Shown one piece after another: positions 25,923 through 36,549 of a stretch of 64,000 nt of DNA. The translations under genes and the position numbers were made by a program. The notes below the pieces were generated by a model. The model made no database searches. It saw only the letters and a program-made list of their open reading frames with translations, and had not been told where the DNA came from. Every line of letters begins with the position of its first letter. Position 1 is the first letter of the stretch. The stretch is from Ulvibacter litoralis (GTDB lineage Bacteria; Bacteroidota; Bacteroidia; Flavobacteriales; Flavobacteriaceae): NCBI RefSeq assembly GCF_900102055.1, contig NZ_FNBA01000002.1, forward strand, positions 434,001 through 498,000, read 5' to 3'.

Positions 25923-27515
25923 ATGTCTTTAGTAATGAATCAACAAAAGCTAGGCTTTAATACTGCCGTTACAAATTATTACCCTGAGATTTTAACCGAT
26001 GAAGCCATGGAGTTTTTAATTTTGCTCCACGAAAATTTTAATGCACAACGTATTTCTTTATTAGAACGAAGGAAAAAAGAACAGAATTTGTTTAATAAAG
26101 GGAAGAAGCCTGGATTTCCAGTTGAAACCAAAGCGATTCGGGAAGGGAATTGGATGGCTGGAAGTATTCCTTCCGATTTAAAAGATAGGCGTGTTGAAAT
26201 TACAGGGCCTACCGATCGTAAAATGATGATTAATGCACTTAATTCTGGTGCGAAAACCTTCATGGCCGATTTAGAAGATAGTACGTCGCCAACGTGGAGA
26301 AATGTGCTTGACGGACAAATAAACTTGCGAGATGCGGTTTCTAGAACAATCTCTTTTAAAAATAATACCAATGGGAAGCGGTATCAATTAAATGAGCAAA
26401 CAGCTACCTTGTTAGTGCGTCCGAGAGGATGGCATTTAAACGAGAAGCACCTACTAATTAATAAAGAAGAAGCTTCTGCGTCTTTGGTGGATTTCGGATT
26501 GTTCTTTTTTCATAATGCGAAGCAATTACTTAAAAATGGGACGGGGCCTTATTTCTACTTACCGAAACTGGAACATTATTTAGAAGCGCGTTTGTGGAAT
26601 GATGTGTTTGTTTTTGCACAAGACTATTTAGGAATTCCGAAGGGAACCATTAAAGCGACGGTTTTAATAGAAACCATTACCGCTAGTTTTCAGTTGGATG
26701 AATTTATTTTTGAGCTGAAAGACCATATCGTTGGTTTAAACTGTGGTCGTTGGGATTATATATTTTCTTATATCAAAAAGCTAAGAGCGCATGACTTGGT
26801 GACACCAGATCGCGCTGAAGTTACCATGCAGACTCCTTTTATGAAGGCGTATTCCCTGCGAGTGATTCAAATATGTCACAAACGCGGAATTCATGCCATA
26901 GGAGGAATGGCGGCTCAAATTCCTATTAAAGAGGATGATGCAGCAAATAACGCAGCTCTTGAAAAAGTTAGAAGAGATAAGGAGGCAGAAGTGTTAAATG
27001 GGCACGACGGAACTTGGGTGGCGCATCCTGCTTTAGTTGCCATTGCAATGGAGGTTTTTAATACACACATGCCAGAAGCCAATCAAATCGAGAAGCAAAT
27101 TGAAGGACTTACAATTACTGCGGAAGATTTAATAGAGCAGCCTGAAGGACAATGCACAGAAGCTGGAGTACGAAAAAATATCAATGTCGGAATCCTATAC
27201 CTTTTATCGTGGCTTAACGGAAATGGTGCGGCTGCGTTGTATCATTTAATGGAAGACGCTGCTACGGCAGAGATTTCGAGAGCGCAATTGTGGCAATGGC
27301 TGAAGCATAAAGTAGTTTTAGAAGACGGTCGGACGTTAACAAAATCACTTTATACTGAACTACGTACCGAAGAGTTGAAAAAGGTGGAAGCTTATATAAC
27401 GAAGAGTAAGATGCCAGACACATTGTTGGGAACTGCACTTCAGTTATTTGACGACCTGGTCTTAGCAGATACATTTGAGGACTTCCTTACTACAAAAGCA
27501 TACGCGTACTTATAA
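25923..27515 (+). CDS. aceB: Malate synthase A
   Basis: 530 residues, the length of malate synthase A. It condenses glyoxylate with acetyl-CoA to malate in the cytoplasm, the second step of the glyoxylate shunt. Family blocks: the catalytic-domain start PTDRKMMINALNSGAKTFMA, DLEDSTSPTW, VLIETITASFQLDE, GLNCGRWDYIFSYIK, GGMAAQIP, and NGHDGTWVAHPALV. First of two genes (aceB-aceA, 113 bases apart), divergent from the RamB-like regulator. The N-terminal domain is present and the frame shows no break. Confidence 0.95.
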   Translation: MSLVMNQQKLGFNTAVTNYYPEILTDEAMEFLILLHENFNAQRISLLERRKKEQNLFNKGKKPGFPVETKAIREGNWMAGSIPSDLKDRRVEITGPTDRKMMINALNSGAKTFMADLEDSTSPTWRNVLDGQINLRDAVSRTISFKNNTNGKRYQLNEQTATLLVRPRGWHLNEKHLLINKEEASASLVDFGLFFFHNAKQLLKNGTGPYFYLPKLEHYLEARLWNDVFVFAQDYLGIPKGTIKATVLIETITASFQLDEFIFELKDHIVGLNCGRWDYIFSYIKKLRAHDLVTPDRAEVTMQTPFMKAYSLRVIQICHKRGIHAIGGMAAQIPIKEDDAANNAALEKVRRDKEAEVLNGHDGTWVAHPALVAIAMEVFNTHMPEANQIEKQIEGLTITAEDLIEQPEGQCTEAGVRKNINVGILYLLSWLNGNGAAALYHLMEDAATAEISRAQLWQWLKHKVVLEDGRTLTKSLYTELRTEELKKVEAYITKSKMPDTLLGTALQLFDDLVLADTFEDFLTTKAYAYL

Positions 27516-27628
27516 GAAGGAAGTTCCGTAATAACATACATATCATTTTGAATAATTTAAGTCATTCCGAAGAAGGGATGCAGTATACTATTGTCAAATT
27601 TTAATTATTAATCTAAACATCGTTACTC

Positions 27629-28906
27629 ATGAAAACAGAAGAAAGAATTCAGAAATTAGTTACAGATTGGACGTTAAACCCACGTTGGAAAGGTGTGGAG
27701 CGTCCTTATACTGCTGAAGAAGTTGTTAAGTTGCAAGGAAGCTATGCAATCGAGCATTCGATTTCGAAACTTGGTTCTGAAAAACTTTGGAAAAAATTAA
27801 ACAGTCAGGATTGGGTGGCAGGATTAGGTGCCTTAACAGGAAATCAGGCTATTCAAGAAGTGGAAGCTGGTTTGGAAGCTATTTATTTAAGTGGTTGGCA
27901 AGTGGCTGCCGATGCTAATGTGGCGGGAGAAATGTATCCAGATCAGTCGTTGTACCCTGTAAATAGTGTGCCGCAAGTAGTTAAACGTATAAATAATGCG
28001 TTGTTGCGCGCCGATCAGATTCAGTCAGTGAATGGCGTGAAAGATAAAAAGGATTATTTAGTACCTATCGTCGCCGATGCGGAAGCGGGCTTTGGAGGGA
28101 ATTTGAATGCGTTTGAATTAATGAAGGCGATGATTCAGAGTGGTGCTTCGGGAGTTCATTTTGAAGACCAATTATCATCTGCGAAAAAATGTGGCCATTT
28201 AGGAGGAAAAGTGTTGGTGCCAACACAGGAGGCAATTAATAAATTAGTAGCAGCGCGGTTGGCAGCAGATGTAATGGGAGTGCCTGCGTTAATTATTGCA
28301 CGTACCGACGCAGATGCAGCGAATCTATTGACTTCTGATGTAGATGAAAGAGATCGCAAATTTGTAACAGGTGAGCGTACTGCTGAAGGATTTTTTCATG
28401 TTCAAAATGGATTGGCACAGGGGATTGACCGCGGATTGTCCTATGCACCCTATGCAGATTTGATATGGATGGAAACATCGACACCAAACCTTGAACAAGC
28501 AAAAGCGTTTGCTGATGCAATTCATGCAGAGTTTCCGGGGAAGCTGTTAGCGTACAATTGTTCTCCTTCGTTTAATTGGGCGTCAAAACTTTCCGTAGCA
28601 GAAATGGAAACGTTTAGAGAAGATTTAGCGGCAATGGGGTATAAGTTTCAGTTTATCACCTTGGCAGGTTTTCATGCTTTAAATACAAGTATGTTCGAAT
28701 TATCTATGGCGTATAAAGAACGAGGTATGGCTGGATATTCAGAATTACAAGAACGTGAGTTTGCATTGCAAGACAAAGGATTTAAAGCGGTAAAACACCA
28801 ATCGTTTGTAGGGACCACCTATTTTGATGCAGTGCAGAATGTGGTAACAGTCGGAAAAGCATCAACAGTAGCGATGAAAGATTCAACAGAAGAGGCGCAA
28901 TTTTAA
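27629..28906 (+). CDS. aceA: Isocitrate lyase
   Basis: 425 residues, as for bacterial isocitrate lyase. It cleaves isocitrate to glyoxylate and succinate, allowing growth on acetate or fatty acids. The active-site KKCGH motif is present (catalytic Cys188), with [30 protein letters not shown] (two blocks), IARTDADAA and NCSPSFNW. Follows aceB and ends 30 bases before a strong terminator. Start [14 protein letters not shown] is as in the family. Confidence 0.96.
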   Translation: MKTEERIQKLVTDWTLNPRWKGVERPYTAEEVVKLQGSYAIEHSISKLGSEKLWKKLNSQDWVAGLGALTGNQAIQEVEAGLEAIYLSGWQVAADANVAGEMYPDQSLYPVNSVPQVVKRINNALLRADQIQSVNGVKDKKDYLVPIVADAEAGFGGNLNAFELMKAMIQSGASGVHFEDQLSSAKKCGHLGGKVLVPTQEAINKLVAARLAADVMGVPALIIARTDADAANLLTSDVDERDRKFVTGERTAEGFFHVQNGLAQGIDRGLSYAPYADLIWMETSTPNLEQAKAFADAIHAEFPGKLLAYNCSPSFNWASKLSVAEMETFREDLAAMGYKFQFITLAGFHALNTSMFELSMAYKERGMAGYSELQEREFALQDKGFKAVKHQSFVGTTYFDAVQNVVTVGKASTVAMKDSTEEAQF

Positions 28907-28935
28907 AGTAGTTTGAATAGGTTTCATTAAAAAAA

Positions 28936-28963
28936 AAAGCCCGTTTCGAAAGAAACGGGCTTT
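28936..28963. terminator. Intrinsic terminator after aceA
   Basis: A 12-base stem (AAAGCCCGTTTC / GAAACGGGCTTT) with a GAAA tetraloop, flanked by an A run and TTT. It also lies at the end of the converging minus-strand gene. Confidence 0.93.
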
Positions 28964-28986
28964 ATGGTATTTCAAAAAATTGAAAT

Positions 28987-29289
28987 CTATTGGTTGTCAA
29001 CTTTTGCTTTCGCTGCTTTTTTAGCTCTAGCCTTTGCTCTAGTTGTTTTTTGTTTTGCTTCTATTTCTTGCTGGTCTGCGCCTACTATAGGTGCTTGTGC
29101 TCTTTTTCTTCTAGTTGCAGCATTTGCGGGAGCTTTTTTAGCGTCTGCTTCAGTTGCTGTTTTTGCATCTGCGTCTTGTGAAACTTCAGTTTTTGCTTTT
29201 TGAGCTGCTACTACATCTGCGTCTTGTTGCGCATTCATTGTAAACGCCGAAAGAACTATTGCCGCTAAGGCGAATTTTAAATTTTTCAT
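28987..29289 (-). CDS. Exported Ala/Lys/Arg-rich low-complexity protein
   Basis: 100 residues. Signal peptide (about 1-20, FALAAIVLSAFTMNAQQ), then a mature part of some 80 residues made almost wholly of Ala, Lys, Asp, Glu, Thr and Arg (for example KTATEADAKKAPANAATRRK and TRAKARAKKAAKAK). No hydrophobic core, so it is probably disordered or helical and strongly basic towards the end. A start codon, signal peptide and single frame support expression. Function unknown; a surface- or nucleic-acid-interacting role is only a guess. Confidence 0.65.
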   Translation of the reverse strand: MKNLKFALAAIVLSAFTMNAQQDADVVAAQKAKTEVSQDADAKTATEADAKKAPANAATRRKRAQAPIVGADQQEIEAKQKTTRAKARAKKAAKAKVDNQ

Positions 29290-29426
29290 TTAGTATGGTA
29301 ATTATAGGTTTATTTGTTAAATGTACATAGTTTTTGTTAAAGTTATGTGTTATTCATTAAAATTTATTTTTGCTGCTTCTGAAAAAAACGACTTAAAAAA
29401 AGATAGTATGTGTTTGATTGAAACTG

Positions 29427-29434
29427 TATATTTG
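29427..29434 (+). promoter_or_regulatory. Candidate -7 element of ychF
   Basis: TATATTTG, exact TAnnTTTG match, 19 bases before the ychF ATG. No TTG at the standard distance. Confidence 0.45.
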
Positions 29435-29453
29435 CACCTCAAAATTTCGAAAT

Positions 29454-30548
29454 ATGAAAGCAGGTATTGTAGGATTGCCAAATGTTGGAAAATCAACTCT
29501 TTTTAATTGTTTGTCAAATGCAAAAGCGCAAAGTGCAAACTTTCCCTTTTGTACAATCGAACCGAATATAGGTGTTGTAAACGTTCCAGATTCTAGGTTG
29601 TTAAAACTGGAGGAATTAGTAAATCCAGAACGCGTATTGCCTGCTACTGTTGAAATTGTAGATATCGCAGGATTGGTAAAAGGAGCGAGTAAAGGAGAAG
29701 GATTGGGAAATCAATTTCTTGGAAATATTCGTGAAACGGATGCTATTCTACACGTTCTACGTTGTTTTGATGATGATAATATTGTGCACGTAGATGGGAG
29801 TGTAGATCCTATTCGCGATAAAGAAACAATTGATATCGAGTTGCAATTGAAAGATCTTGAAACAACCGATAAGAAACTTGAAAAAGTAAAACGTGCATCA
29901 CGTACGGGAAATAAAGATGCTCAGAAAGAAGAAGCGGCTTTATTGAAAGTGAAAGCTGGTTTAGAAGCCGGTGTTTCTGTTCGTGCTATCGATTTGTTAG
30001 ATTCTGAAAGAGAAGAGTATATAGACCAGATGCAGTATATTACAGATAAGCCTGTAATGTATGTGTGTAATGTAGATGAAGCTGGAGCGGCAAATGGAAA
30101 TGAATATGTAGAAAAGGTTCGCGCTGCTGTGGCTCCTGAAAACGCAGAAGTAGTTGTGTTGGCAGTAGGAACTGAAGCTGATATCACCGAATTAGAGACT
30201 TTTGAAGAACGTCAGATGTTTTTAGAAGACTTAGGCTTAGAAGAGCCAGGTTCTGCTAAATTAATTCGTGGCGCTTATAAATTATTAAACTTACAAACCT
30301 ATTTTACGGCAGGTGTGAAGGAAGTCCGTGCTTGGACCATTCCTGTAGGTGCAACAGCACCACAAGCTGCAGGGGTTATTCATACCGATTTCGAAAAAGG
30401 ATTTATTCGTGCCGAAGTCATTCGATATAACGACTTTGTGACGTACGGAAGTGAAGCTAAAGTTAAAGAAGCGGGTAAGATGGGAGTAGAAGGTAAAGAA
30501 TATGTTGTAAGTGATGGAGATGTAATGCATTTCCGTTTCAACGTATAG
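29454..30548 (+). CDS. ychF: Obg-like ATPase YchF
   Basis: 364 residues from [15 protein letters not shown]; the open frame extends 12 codons upstream, but that part overlaps the promoter. P-loop GLPNVGKST, the switch region FPFCTIEPN, the G3 motif [20 protein letters not shown], a coiled-coil segment (about 125-200), NVDE, and the C-terminal TGS domain (about 280-364) with [15 protein letters not shown]. YchF/OLA1 binds ribosomes and prefers ATP; it acts in translation and stress control. A stand-alone unit with its own -7 element. Confidence 0.95.
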   Translation: MKAGIVGLPNVGKSTLFNCLSNAKAQSANFPFCTIEPNIGVVNVPDSRLLKLEELVNPERVLPATVEIVDIAGLVKGASKGEGLGNQFLGNIRETDAILHVLRCFDDDNIVHVDGSVDPIRDKETIDIELQLKDLETTDKKLEKVKRASRTGNKDAQKEEAALLKVKAGLEAGVSVRAIDLLDSEREEYIDQMQYITDKPVMYVCNVDEAGAANGNEYVEKVRAAVAPENAEVVVLAVGTEADITELETFEERQMFLEDLGLEEPGSAKLIRGAYKLLNLQTYFTAGVKEVRAWTIPVGATAPQAAGVIHTDFEKGFIRAEVIRYNDFVTYGSEAKVKEAGKMGVEGKEYVVSDGDVMHFRFNV

Positions 30549-30746
30549 TTAAAGCCTCTTGTAGGTTCTATTCCTTTATAGCTTTCTCTTTAACGAGAGA
30601 CTGTCAATTTTACGTATTTCTTTCCGAAGAAAAAAAGCTAAGTGCGTTACTAACAATAGGTTTTTATTTATTGTTAATTACTTTCCTAGATTTCAGTTTT
30701 TAATGTAACACGATAATTTTATATTCGTGCCTACACCCTATACTTT

Positions 30747-32597
30747 ATGGCAGAAAGCGATTACACAGAAGACAATATACGTTCACTGGATTGGAAAGAG
30801 CATATTCGTATGCGCCCTGGGATGTATATTGGGAAGTTAGGAGATGGTTCTTCTCCAGATGATGGTATCTATATTTTACTAAAAGAAGTGCTCGATAACT
30901 GTATCGATGAGTTCGTGATGGGCGCTGGAAAAACCATCGAGATAAGAATTAAAGATAAAGAAGTGAAGGTTCGTGATTTCGGACGTGGAATTCCGTTAGG
31001 GAAAGTTGTGGACGTAGTGTCTAAAATGAATACCGGTGGAAAGTACGACAGTCGTGCCTTTAAAAAATCGGTAGGACTAAACGGTGTAGGTACCAAGGCT
31101 GTAAATGCGCTTTCTTCATTTTTTAGAGTAGAGTCGGTTCGTGATAACCAAACGAAATATGCAGAATTCTCTCAAGGGGAGTTAGAAGTAAATTCAGAAA
31201 TTGAAGAAACTTCAAAACGAAAAGGAACCAAAGTAACTTTTGTTCCCGATGAGGTCATCTTCAAAAATTACAAGTACCGCACAGAGTATATCGCGAAAAT
31301 GCTTAAGAACTATGTGTATCTTAATCCTGGATTAACGATCGACTTTAATGGGGAAAAGTTTTTTTCTGAAAATGGGCTGAAAGATTTATTAGAAGATAAT
31401 ATTTCTGAAGAGGACATGGTGTATCCTGTTATTCATTTGCGAGGAGACGATATTGAAGTCGCAATCACACATAGTAAAACACAATACAGCGAAGAATACC
31501 ACAGTTTTGTAAATGGACAGAACACAACGCAGGGAGGGACGCATTTAGCAGCCTTTAGAGAAAGTGTTGTAAAAACCATTCGTGAGTTCTTCGGAAAGAA
31601 TTACGAAGCGAGTGATGTGCGTAAATCAATCGTATCTGCGATTAGTATAAAAGTAATGGAGCCCGTTTTTGAGAGTCAGACAAAAACGAAACTTGGTTCT
31701 ACCGATATGGGAGGCGAATTGCCAACCGTACGAACGTATATTAACGATTTTGTTAAAACACAACTGGATAACTTCCTTCATAAAAATCCTGATGCTGCTG
31801 AAAAAATGCAACGCAAGATTATGCAAGCAGAGCGGGAGCGTAAGGAACTTTCAGGGATCCGGAAACTGGCGAAAGATCGTGCTAAAAAGGCGAATCTTCA
31901 CAATAAAAAATTACGCGATTGCCGAATTCACTTAGGAGATACTAAGAAAGAACGGAATCTAGAGTCTACATTGTTTATTACCGAGGGAGATTCGGCAAGT
32001 GGGAGTATTACCAAGAGTAGGGATGTAAATACACAAGCCGTTTTTAGTTTGAAAGGAAAGCCGTTAAATAGCTACGGACTTTCAAAAAAGATTGTGTACG
32101 AGAATGAAGAGTTTAACCTCTTGCAGGCGGCATTGAACATAGAAGAGTCGATGGAGGATCTTCGGTATAACAATATTGTAATTGCAACCGATGCCGATGT
32201 GGATGGAATGCACATACGCTTGTTGTTAATTACGTTCTTCCTTCAGTTTTTCCCAGAATTGATAAAAGAAGGACATTTGTATATATTACAAACGCCTTTG
32301 TTTAGAGTTCGTAATAAAAAGAAAACCATTTATTGCTATTCCGAAGAAGAACGAAAGGATGCCATGGAAGAGCTAAAGCCAAAACCTGAAATAACACGAT
32401 TTAAAGGGCTTGGGGAGATTTCTCCCGATGAGTTTGTTCATTTTATTGGTGCAGACATTCGCTTAGACCCTGTTATGTTAGATAAGGCAATGAGTATTGA
32501 AGAGCTGTTGTCGTTTTATATGGGAAAAAATACCCCTGACCGACAAAAATTTATTATTGATAACTTGAAGTTTGAAGTTGATAAAATTGAAAGCTAA
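30747..32597 (+). CDS. parE: DNA topoisomerase IV subunit B
   Basis: 616 residues. ATPase subunit of the type IIA topoisomerase that decatenates chromosomes. GHKL ATPase residues [11 protein letters not shown] and FGRGIPLGK, the QTNTTQGG-like loop ([11 protein letters not shown]), the TOPRIM motif [10 protein letters not shown], and [10 protein letters not shown] are intact. At 616 residues it is the compact ParE type rather than GyrB. Its stop codon overlaps the next start (TAATG). It is separated from its partner parC by one lipoprotein gene. Confidence 0.93.
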   Translation: MAESDYTEDNIRSLDWKEHIRMRPGMYIGKLGDGSSPDDGIYILLKEVLDNCIDEFVMGAGKTIEIRIKDKEVKVRDFGRGIPLGKVVDVVSKMNTGGKYDSRAFKKSVGLNGVGTKAVNALSSFFRVESVRDNQTKYAEFSQGELEVNSEIEETSKRKGTKVTFVPDEVIFKNYKYRTEYIAKMLKNYVYLNPGLTIDFNGEKFFSENGLKDLLEDNISEEDMVYPVIHLRGDDIEVAITHSKTQYSEEYHSFVNGQNTTQGGTHLAAFRESVVKTIREFFGKNYEASDVRKSIVSAISIKVMEPVFESQTKTKLGSTDMGGELPTVRTYINDFVKTQLDNFLHKNPDAAEKMQRKIMQAERERKELSGIRKLAKDRAKKANLHNKKLRDCRIHLGDTKKERNLESTLFITEGDSASGSITKSRDVNTQAVFSLKGKPLNSYGLSKKIVYENEEFNLLQAALNIEESMEDLRYNNIVIATDADVDGMHIRLLLITFFLQFFPELIKEGHLYILQTPLFRVRNKKKTIYCYSEEERKDAMEELKPKPEITRFKGLGEISPDEFVHFIGADIRLDPVMLDKAMSIEELLSFYMGKNTPDRQKFIIDNLKFEVDKIES

Positions 32598-33040
32598 TGA
32601 CTGCTAAAACTATAAAAATAGTATTCCTTTTAACGGTTCTGGTTAATTTAGCGGTAAGCTGTGATACAAATAATGATTGTGAAGCGATTTTACCCATAGA
32701 GCCTACGGCGAGTTTTAGTGTTGTGGATTCAAATGGTGTTAATTTAATAGGCGAAGAGTTAACATATCAGTTTGAAGATATTCGAATTTATAATGACACC
32801 TCAGAGTTGTTTCTTTATTTTGAAAACACGCAAGAAGAAGCGGTTCTTTATTTTGACTATACAGAGATGGTTTCAGGAGAAGCGTATAGCCTTCAGTTGA
32901 GTGCCTCAGAAACAGATGCTCTTGTTGTTGATTTTTTTATCCGCGAAGGAGACTGTTTTGATATGAAACTAATTGATAAAGTAACGGTTAATGACAATCA
33001 AATCGAATTTGGCACCCAGTCATTTGTAATTGTAAAGTAA
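32597..33040 (+). CDS. Lipoprotein of unknown function between parE and parC
   Basis: 147 residues with a lipoprotein signal (VLVNLAVSC, lipid-modified Cys at about residue 22). The mature part starts DTNNDCEAILPIEPTASFSV and looks like a beta-rich, calcium-poor surface domain with two further Cys (in NDCEAI and EGDCFD). The ATG overlaps the parE stop (TAATG), so it depends on parE translation. No family recognised. It is unrelated to topoisomerase function in sequence, so its place in this operon is unusual. Confidence 0.75.
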   Translation: MTAKTIKIVFLLTVLVNLAVSCDTNNDCEAILPIEPTASFSVVDSNGVNLIGEELTYQFEDIRIYNDTSELFLYFENTQEEAVLYFDYTEMVSGEAYSLQLSASETDALVVDFFIREGDCFDMKLIDKVTVNDNQIEFGTQSFVIVK

Positions 33041-33068
33041 TCTGTTTTAAATAAAATTTTATAAAACT

Positions 33069-35753
33069 GTGGACGAAACTCCAAACAACGAAGAAGAAAT
33101 AAACCAAGGACCAGATTACTTGGGCGAAAACGAGGATACTTCTGGCGATACAATAACGAAGGTTACGGGCATGTACCGTGATTGGTTTTTGGATTACGCC
33201 AGTTACGTAATCCTAGAGCGTGCAGTACCTGCTATTGAAGATGGATTTAAGCCGGTACAGCGACGGATTATGCATTCTTTGAAAGATTTGGATGATGGGC
33301 GTTACAATAAGGTTGCGAATATTGTAGGGCATACGATGCAGTATCACCCACACGGGGATGCGAGTATTGCAGATGCCATGGTTCAAATCGGACAAAAAGA
33401 TTTATTGATAGACACGCAAGGAAACTGGGGAAATGTACTTACAGGCGACCGTGCTGCGGCGTCTCGTTATATTGAAGCAAGACTCTCTAAGTTTGCGTTA
33501 GACGTCGTTTACAATCCGAAAATTACCGAATGGCAAGCGTCGTATGATGGACGAAGAAAAGAGCCTATCAATCTTCCAGTAATGTTTCCTATGCTTTTGG
33601 CACAAGGTGCTGAAGGGATTGCGGTCGGACTCTCAACCAAAGTATTGCCACACAACTTTATCGAGTTAATTGATGCGTCTATCAAGCACTTGCAAGGGAA
33701 ACGTTTTACCTTGTTGCCGGATTTCCCTACGGGCGGAATTATGGATGCAACTAATTATAACGATGGGTTGCGCGGCGGAAAGATACGTAGTAGAGCGCGT
33801 ATCAATCAATTAGACAAAAACACCTTGGTGATTACTGAAATTCCTTTTGGGACCAATACATCATCGTTAATCGATTCTATATTGAAGGCCAATGATAAAG
33901 GAAAAATTAAAATAAAGAAAATTGAAGATAATACAGCTGCCGATGTGGAAATCTTAATTCATATTCCGGCAGGGATCTCTCCAGACAAAACTATAGATGC
34001 GCTATACGCTTTTACAAACTGCGAATCCTCAATTTCACCTTTAGGATGTGTTATTGAAGATAACAAACCACTTTTTGTGGGAGTTTCTGAAATGTTGCGT
34101 CGTTCTACAGATCGTACAGTGGAGCTTTTAAAAAGTGAATTGGAAATCCAATTGCACGAATTAGAAGAGCAGTGGCATTATGCTTCCTTAGAACGTATTT
34201 TTATTGAAAATAGAATCTATCGTGATATTGAAGAAGAGGAAACTTGGGAAGGTGTAATTAGTGCAATTGATAAGGGATTGCAGCCACACATTCAACATTT
34301 AAAGCGTGCTGTAACCGAAGATGATATTGTGCGTTTAACAGAGATTCGTATCAAGCGTATTTCAAAATTCGATATTGATAAAGCGCAGCAAAAAATTGAT
34401 GCGTTGGACGATAACATCGCTCAAGTAAAGCATCACTTAAACAATTTAATTGAATACTCGATTGATTATTTCAAGCGTTTGAAGAAGGATTATGGAGAAG
34501 GGAAAGAGCGTAAAACTGAAATTCGTGTGTTTGACGATATTGAAGCAACAAAGGTTGTTATTAGGAATACAAAGCTATATGTAAACCGAGAAGAAGGTTT
34601 TGTGGGTACGAGTTTGCGTCGTGACGAATATGTTACAGATTGTAGTGATATTGACGATATTATAGTTTTTACGGAAAGTGGACGAATGATGGTTACCAAA
34701 GTAGATGCGAAAACATTTATTGGTAAAGGAATTGTACATGTCGCTATTTTCAAGAAGAAAGATGCTAGAACAATCTATAATTTAATTTACCGAGACGGAC
34801 CCAAAGGTGCGACCTATGTAAAACGATTTTCGGTAACTAGTATCACTCGTGATAAAGAATATGATTTAACTGCGGGCACGAAAGGCTCTAAACTACTTTA
34901 CTTTACGGCTAATCCAAATGGAGAAGCTGAGGTGGTAACGGTATTGCTTCGTCAAAGCGGAAGCATCAAGAAATTAAAATTCGATTTAGATTTTGCCGAT
35001 TTATTAGTGAAGGGGCGTGGCTCTAAAGGAAATATTGTCACAAAGTATTCTGTAAAACGAATAGAGCTTAAAGAAAAAGGATTGTCTACATTAAAACCGC
35101 GTAAAATTTGGTTTGATGAAACTGTGCAGCGTTTAAATGTAGATGCACGAGGCGAGCTTTTGGGTGAATTTAGAAAAGAAGATCGATTATTGATTATTAA
35201 TCAGAAGGGAATCGCTAAAACGGTAATTCCAGAACTAACACTTCATTTTGATAGTGATATCATAGTTTTGGAGAAATGGGACCCAAAGAAACCTATTTCT
35301 GCAATTTATTGGGAAGGTGAAAAGGAATTGTTTTATGTAAAACGATTTTTAATAGAGCATCCAGATCGTGAAGATTTAATTATAACAGAGCATCCTAAAT
35401 CCTATTTAGATCACTTGTTTACAGATTATAGACCTATGGCTGAGGTTGTATTTGCTAAAACAAGAGGGAAAGATCGACAAGAGAACTTAGAAATCAACCT
35501 GGAAGAATTTATTTCTATAAAAGGGATTTCAGCTATGGGGAATCAATTGACAAAAGATAAAGTTTTGGAGATTAACGAATTGGAACCACTTCCGTATGAG
35601 CCGCCAACTCCTGTTGCTACTGAAAACTTAGAGGTTGTTGATGAAGAAGACGTTGTTTCGTCTCAAGACGGTTCAGCTTCAGAAAAGCCTGTAAAACCTT
35701 CCGAAGGAGAAGAACCTCCTACTGACGATGAAGGACAAACCTTGCTATTTTAG
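33069..35753 (+). CDS. parC: DNA topoisomerase IV subunit A
   Basis: 894 residues, GTG start. The breakage-reunion subunit: GFKPVQRRIMHSL, HPHGDASI, and catalytic Arg133-Tyr134 in AASRYIEARL. A long coiled-coil tower (about 380-490) and beta-propeller-like C-terminal repeats (about 520-840) follow. The last 50 residues are an acidic, Ser/Pro-rich tail ending EGQTLLF. Eight bases before mscL. Together with parE it forms the heterotetramer. Confidence 0.93.
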   Translation: MDETPNNEEEINQGPDYLGENEDTSGDTITKVTGMYRDWFLDYASYVILERAVPAIEDGFKPVQRRIMHSLKDLDDGRYNKVANIVGHTMQYHPHGDASIADAMVQIGQKDLLIDTQGNWGNVLTGDRAAASRYIEARLSKFALDVVYNPKITEWQASYDGRRKEPINLPVMFPMLLAQGAEGIAVGLSTKVLPHNFIELIDASIKHLQGKRFTLLPDFPTGGIMDATNYNDGLRGGKIRSRARINQLDKNTLVITEIPFGTNTSSLIDSILKANDKGKIKIKKIEDNTAADVEILIHIPAGISPDKTIDALYAFTNCESSISPLGCVIEDNKPLFVGVSEMLRRSTDRTVELLKSELEIQLHELEEQWHYASLERIFIENRIYRDIEEEETWEGVISAIDKGLQPHIQHLKRAVTEDDIVRLTEIRIKRISKFDIDKAQQKIDALDDNIAQVKHHLNNLIEYSIDYFKRLKKDYGEGKERKTEIRVFDDIEATKVVIRNTKLYVNREEGFVGTSLRRDEYVTDCSDIDDIIVFTESGRMMVTKVDAKTFIGKGIVHVAIFKKKDARTIYNLIYRDGPKGATYVKRFSVTSITRDKEYDLTAGTKGSKLLYFTANPNGEAEVVTVLLRQSGSIKKLKFDLDFADLLVKGRGSKGNIVTKYSVKRIELKEKGLSTLKPRKIWFDETVQRLNVDARGELLGEFRKEDRLLIINQKGIAKTVIPELTLHFDSDIIVLEKWDPKKPISAIYWEGEKELFYVKRFLIEHPDREDLIITEHPKSYLDHLFTDYRPMAEVVFAKTRGKDRQENLEINLEEFISIKGISAMGNQLTKDKVLEINELEPLPYEPPTPVATENLEVVDEEDVVSSQDGSASEKPVKPSEGEEPPTDDEGQTLLF

Positions 35754-35761
35754 GACGTATT

Positions 35762-36193
35762 ATGAAGAAGTTCTTTTCAGAATTTAAAAATTTCGCAGTA
35801 AAAGGAAATATGGTCGATATGGCCATCGGTATTATTATGGGTACCGCCTTTAACAATGTGGTGAATGTATTGGTGAAGAAGATATTTATGCCGCCTTTAC
35901 TGTACTTCACGAATAAAGTAAGTTTCGAAAATCAAAAATACGTACTTCGTGTAGCAAGTGAAGACAGCAGTGAAATTTCCATTGGTTACGGAGAACTTAT
36001 TGAGGTGAGTATCGATTTTTTTATTATCGGACTCACAGTTTTCCTAGTGGTAAAAATGATGAATCGATTTAGAAATAAATCTGACGACCCTAAAAATAAG
36101 GAAGTAGAGACTCCTAAAAACATTCAGTTATTGTCAAATATTGAAAAACTGATCGAGGAACAAAATAATTTACTAAAGAGAAAAAAAGAGTAA
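35762..36193 (+). CDS. mscL: Large-conductance mechanosensitive channel
   Basis: 143 residues. First helix FAVKGNMVDMAIGIIMGTAF, the periplasmic loop (about 47-78), second helix FFIIGLTVFLVVKMMN, and a basic C-terminal coiled coil (IEKLIEEQNNLLKRKKE). The pentameric pore opens under membrane tension to release solutes on hypo-osmotic shock. It lies eight bases after parC, and its stop codon directly abuts that of the converging TerB-like gene. Confidence 0.95.
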   Translation: MKKFFSEFKNFAVKGNMVDMAIGIIMGTAFNNVVNVLVKKIFMPPLLYFTNKVSFENQKYVLRVASEDSSEISIGYGELIEVSIDFFIIGLTVFLVVKMMNRFRNKSDDPKNKEVETPKNIQLLSNIEKLIEEQNNLLKRKKE

Positions 36194-36532
36194 TTACTCC
36201 TTCAATAACTTCTTAAGACCTGTAAACAAAGCATTTTCTGCAGCGTCATAACCTCCATCGGCTGTAAATAACGCTTTCATTTCATCTATAAGCGCGTCAA
36301 TCTGTGCTTCGGAAAGATTTAAACGTGCGATAGTCGATTCAATTTTTTGAATACTTTGATAGTCGTTATCGTTTTCAAACTCTTTATGAATGGCTTTATA
36401 GTCCGCTCTATCCACTTTAGAGCGAATGAGCTCGATTTCCTCTTCTGTTTCGATATAATCGGCATTTGCACAATATAACAGCAAATAAGCGCTTAATTCC
36501 TTTTTAGTCCATTGTGTGGTGAATTCGTTCAT
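36194..36532 (-). CDS. TerB-like protein
   Basis: 112 residues, all-helical, of the TerB/DUF-type fold. Acidic motifs such as YCANADYIETEEEIELIRSK and LFTADGGYDAAENALF resemble the metal-binding acidic sites of tellurite-resistance TerB. Distant match; it may be a calcium- or metal-dependent partner of the upstream TerC-type membrane protein, whose stop lies 17 bases before this start. Family assignment is by pattern only. Confidence 0.65.
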   Translation of the reverse strand: MNEFTTQWTKKELSAYLLLYCANADYIETEEEIELIRSKVDRADYKAIHKEFENDNDYQSIQKIESTIARLNLSEAQIDALIDEMKALFTADGGYDAAENALFTGLKKLLKE

Positions 36533-36549
36533 GAGTTTATTGTTTTAAA

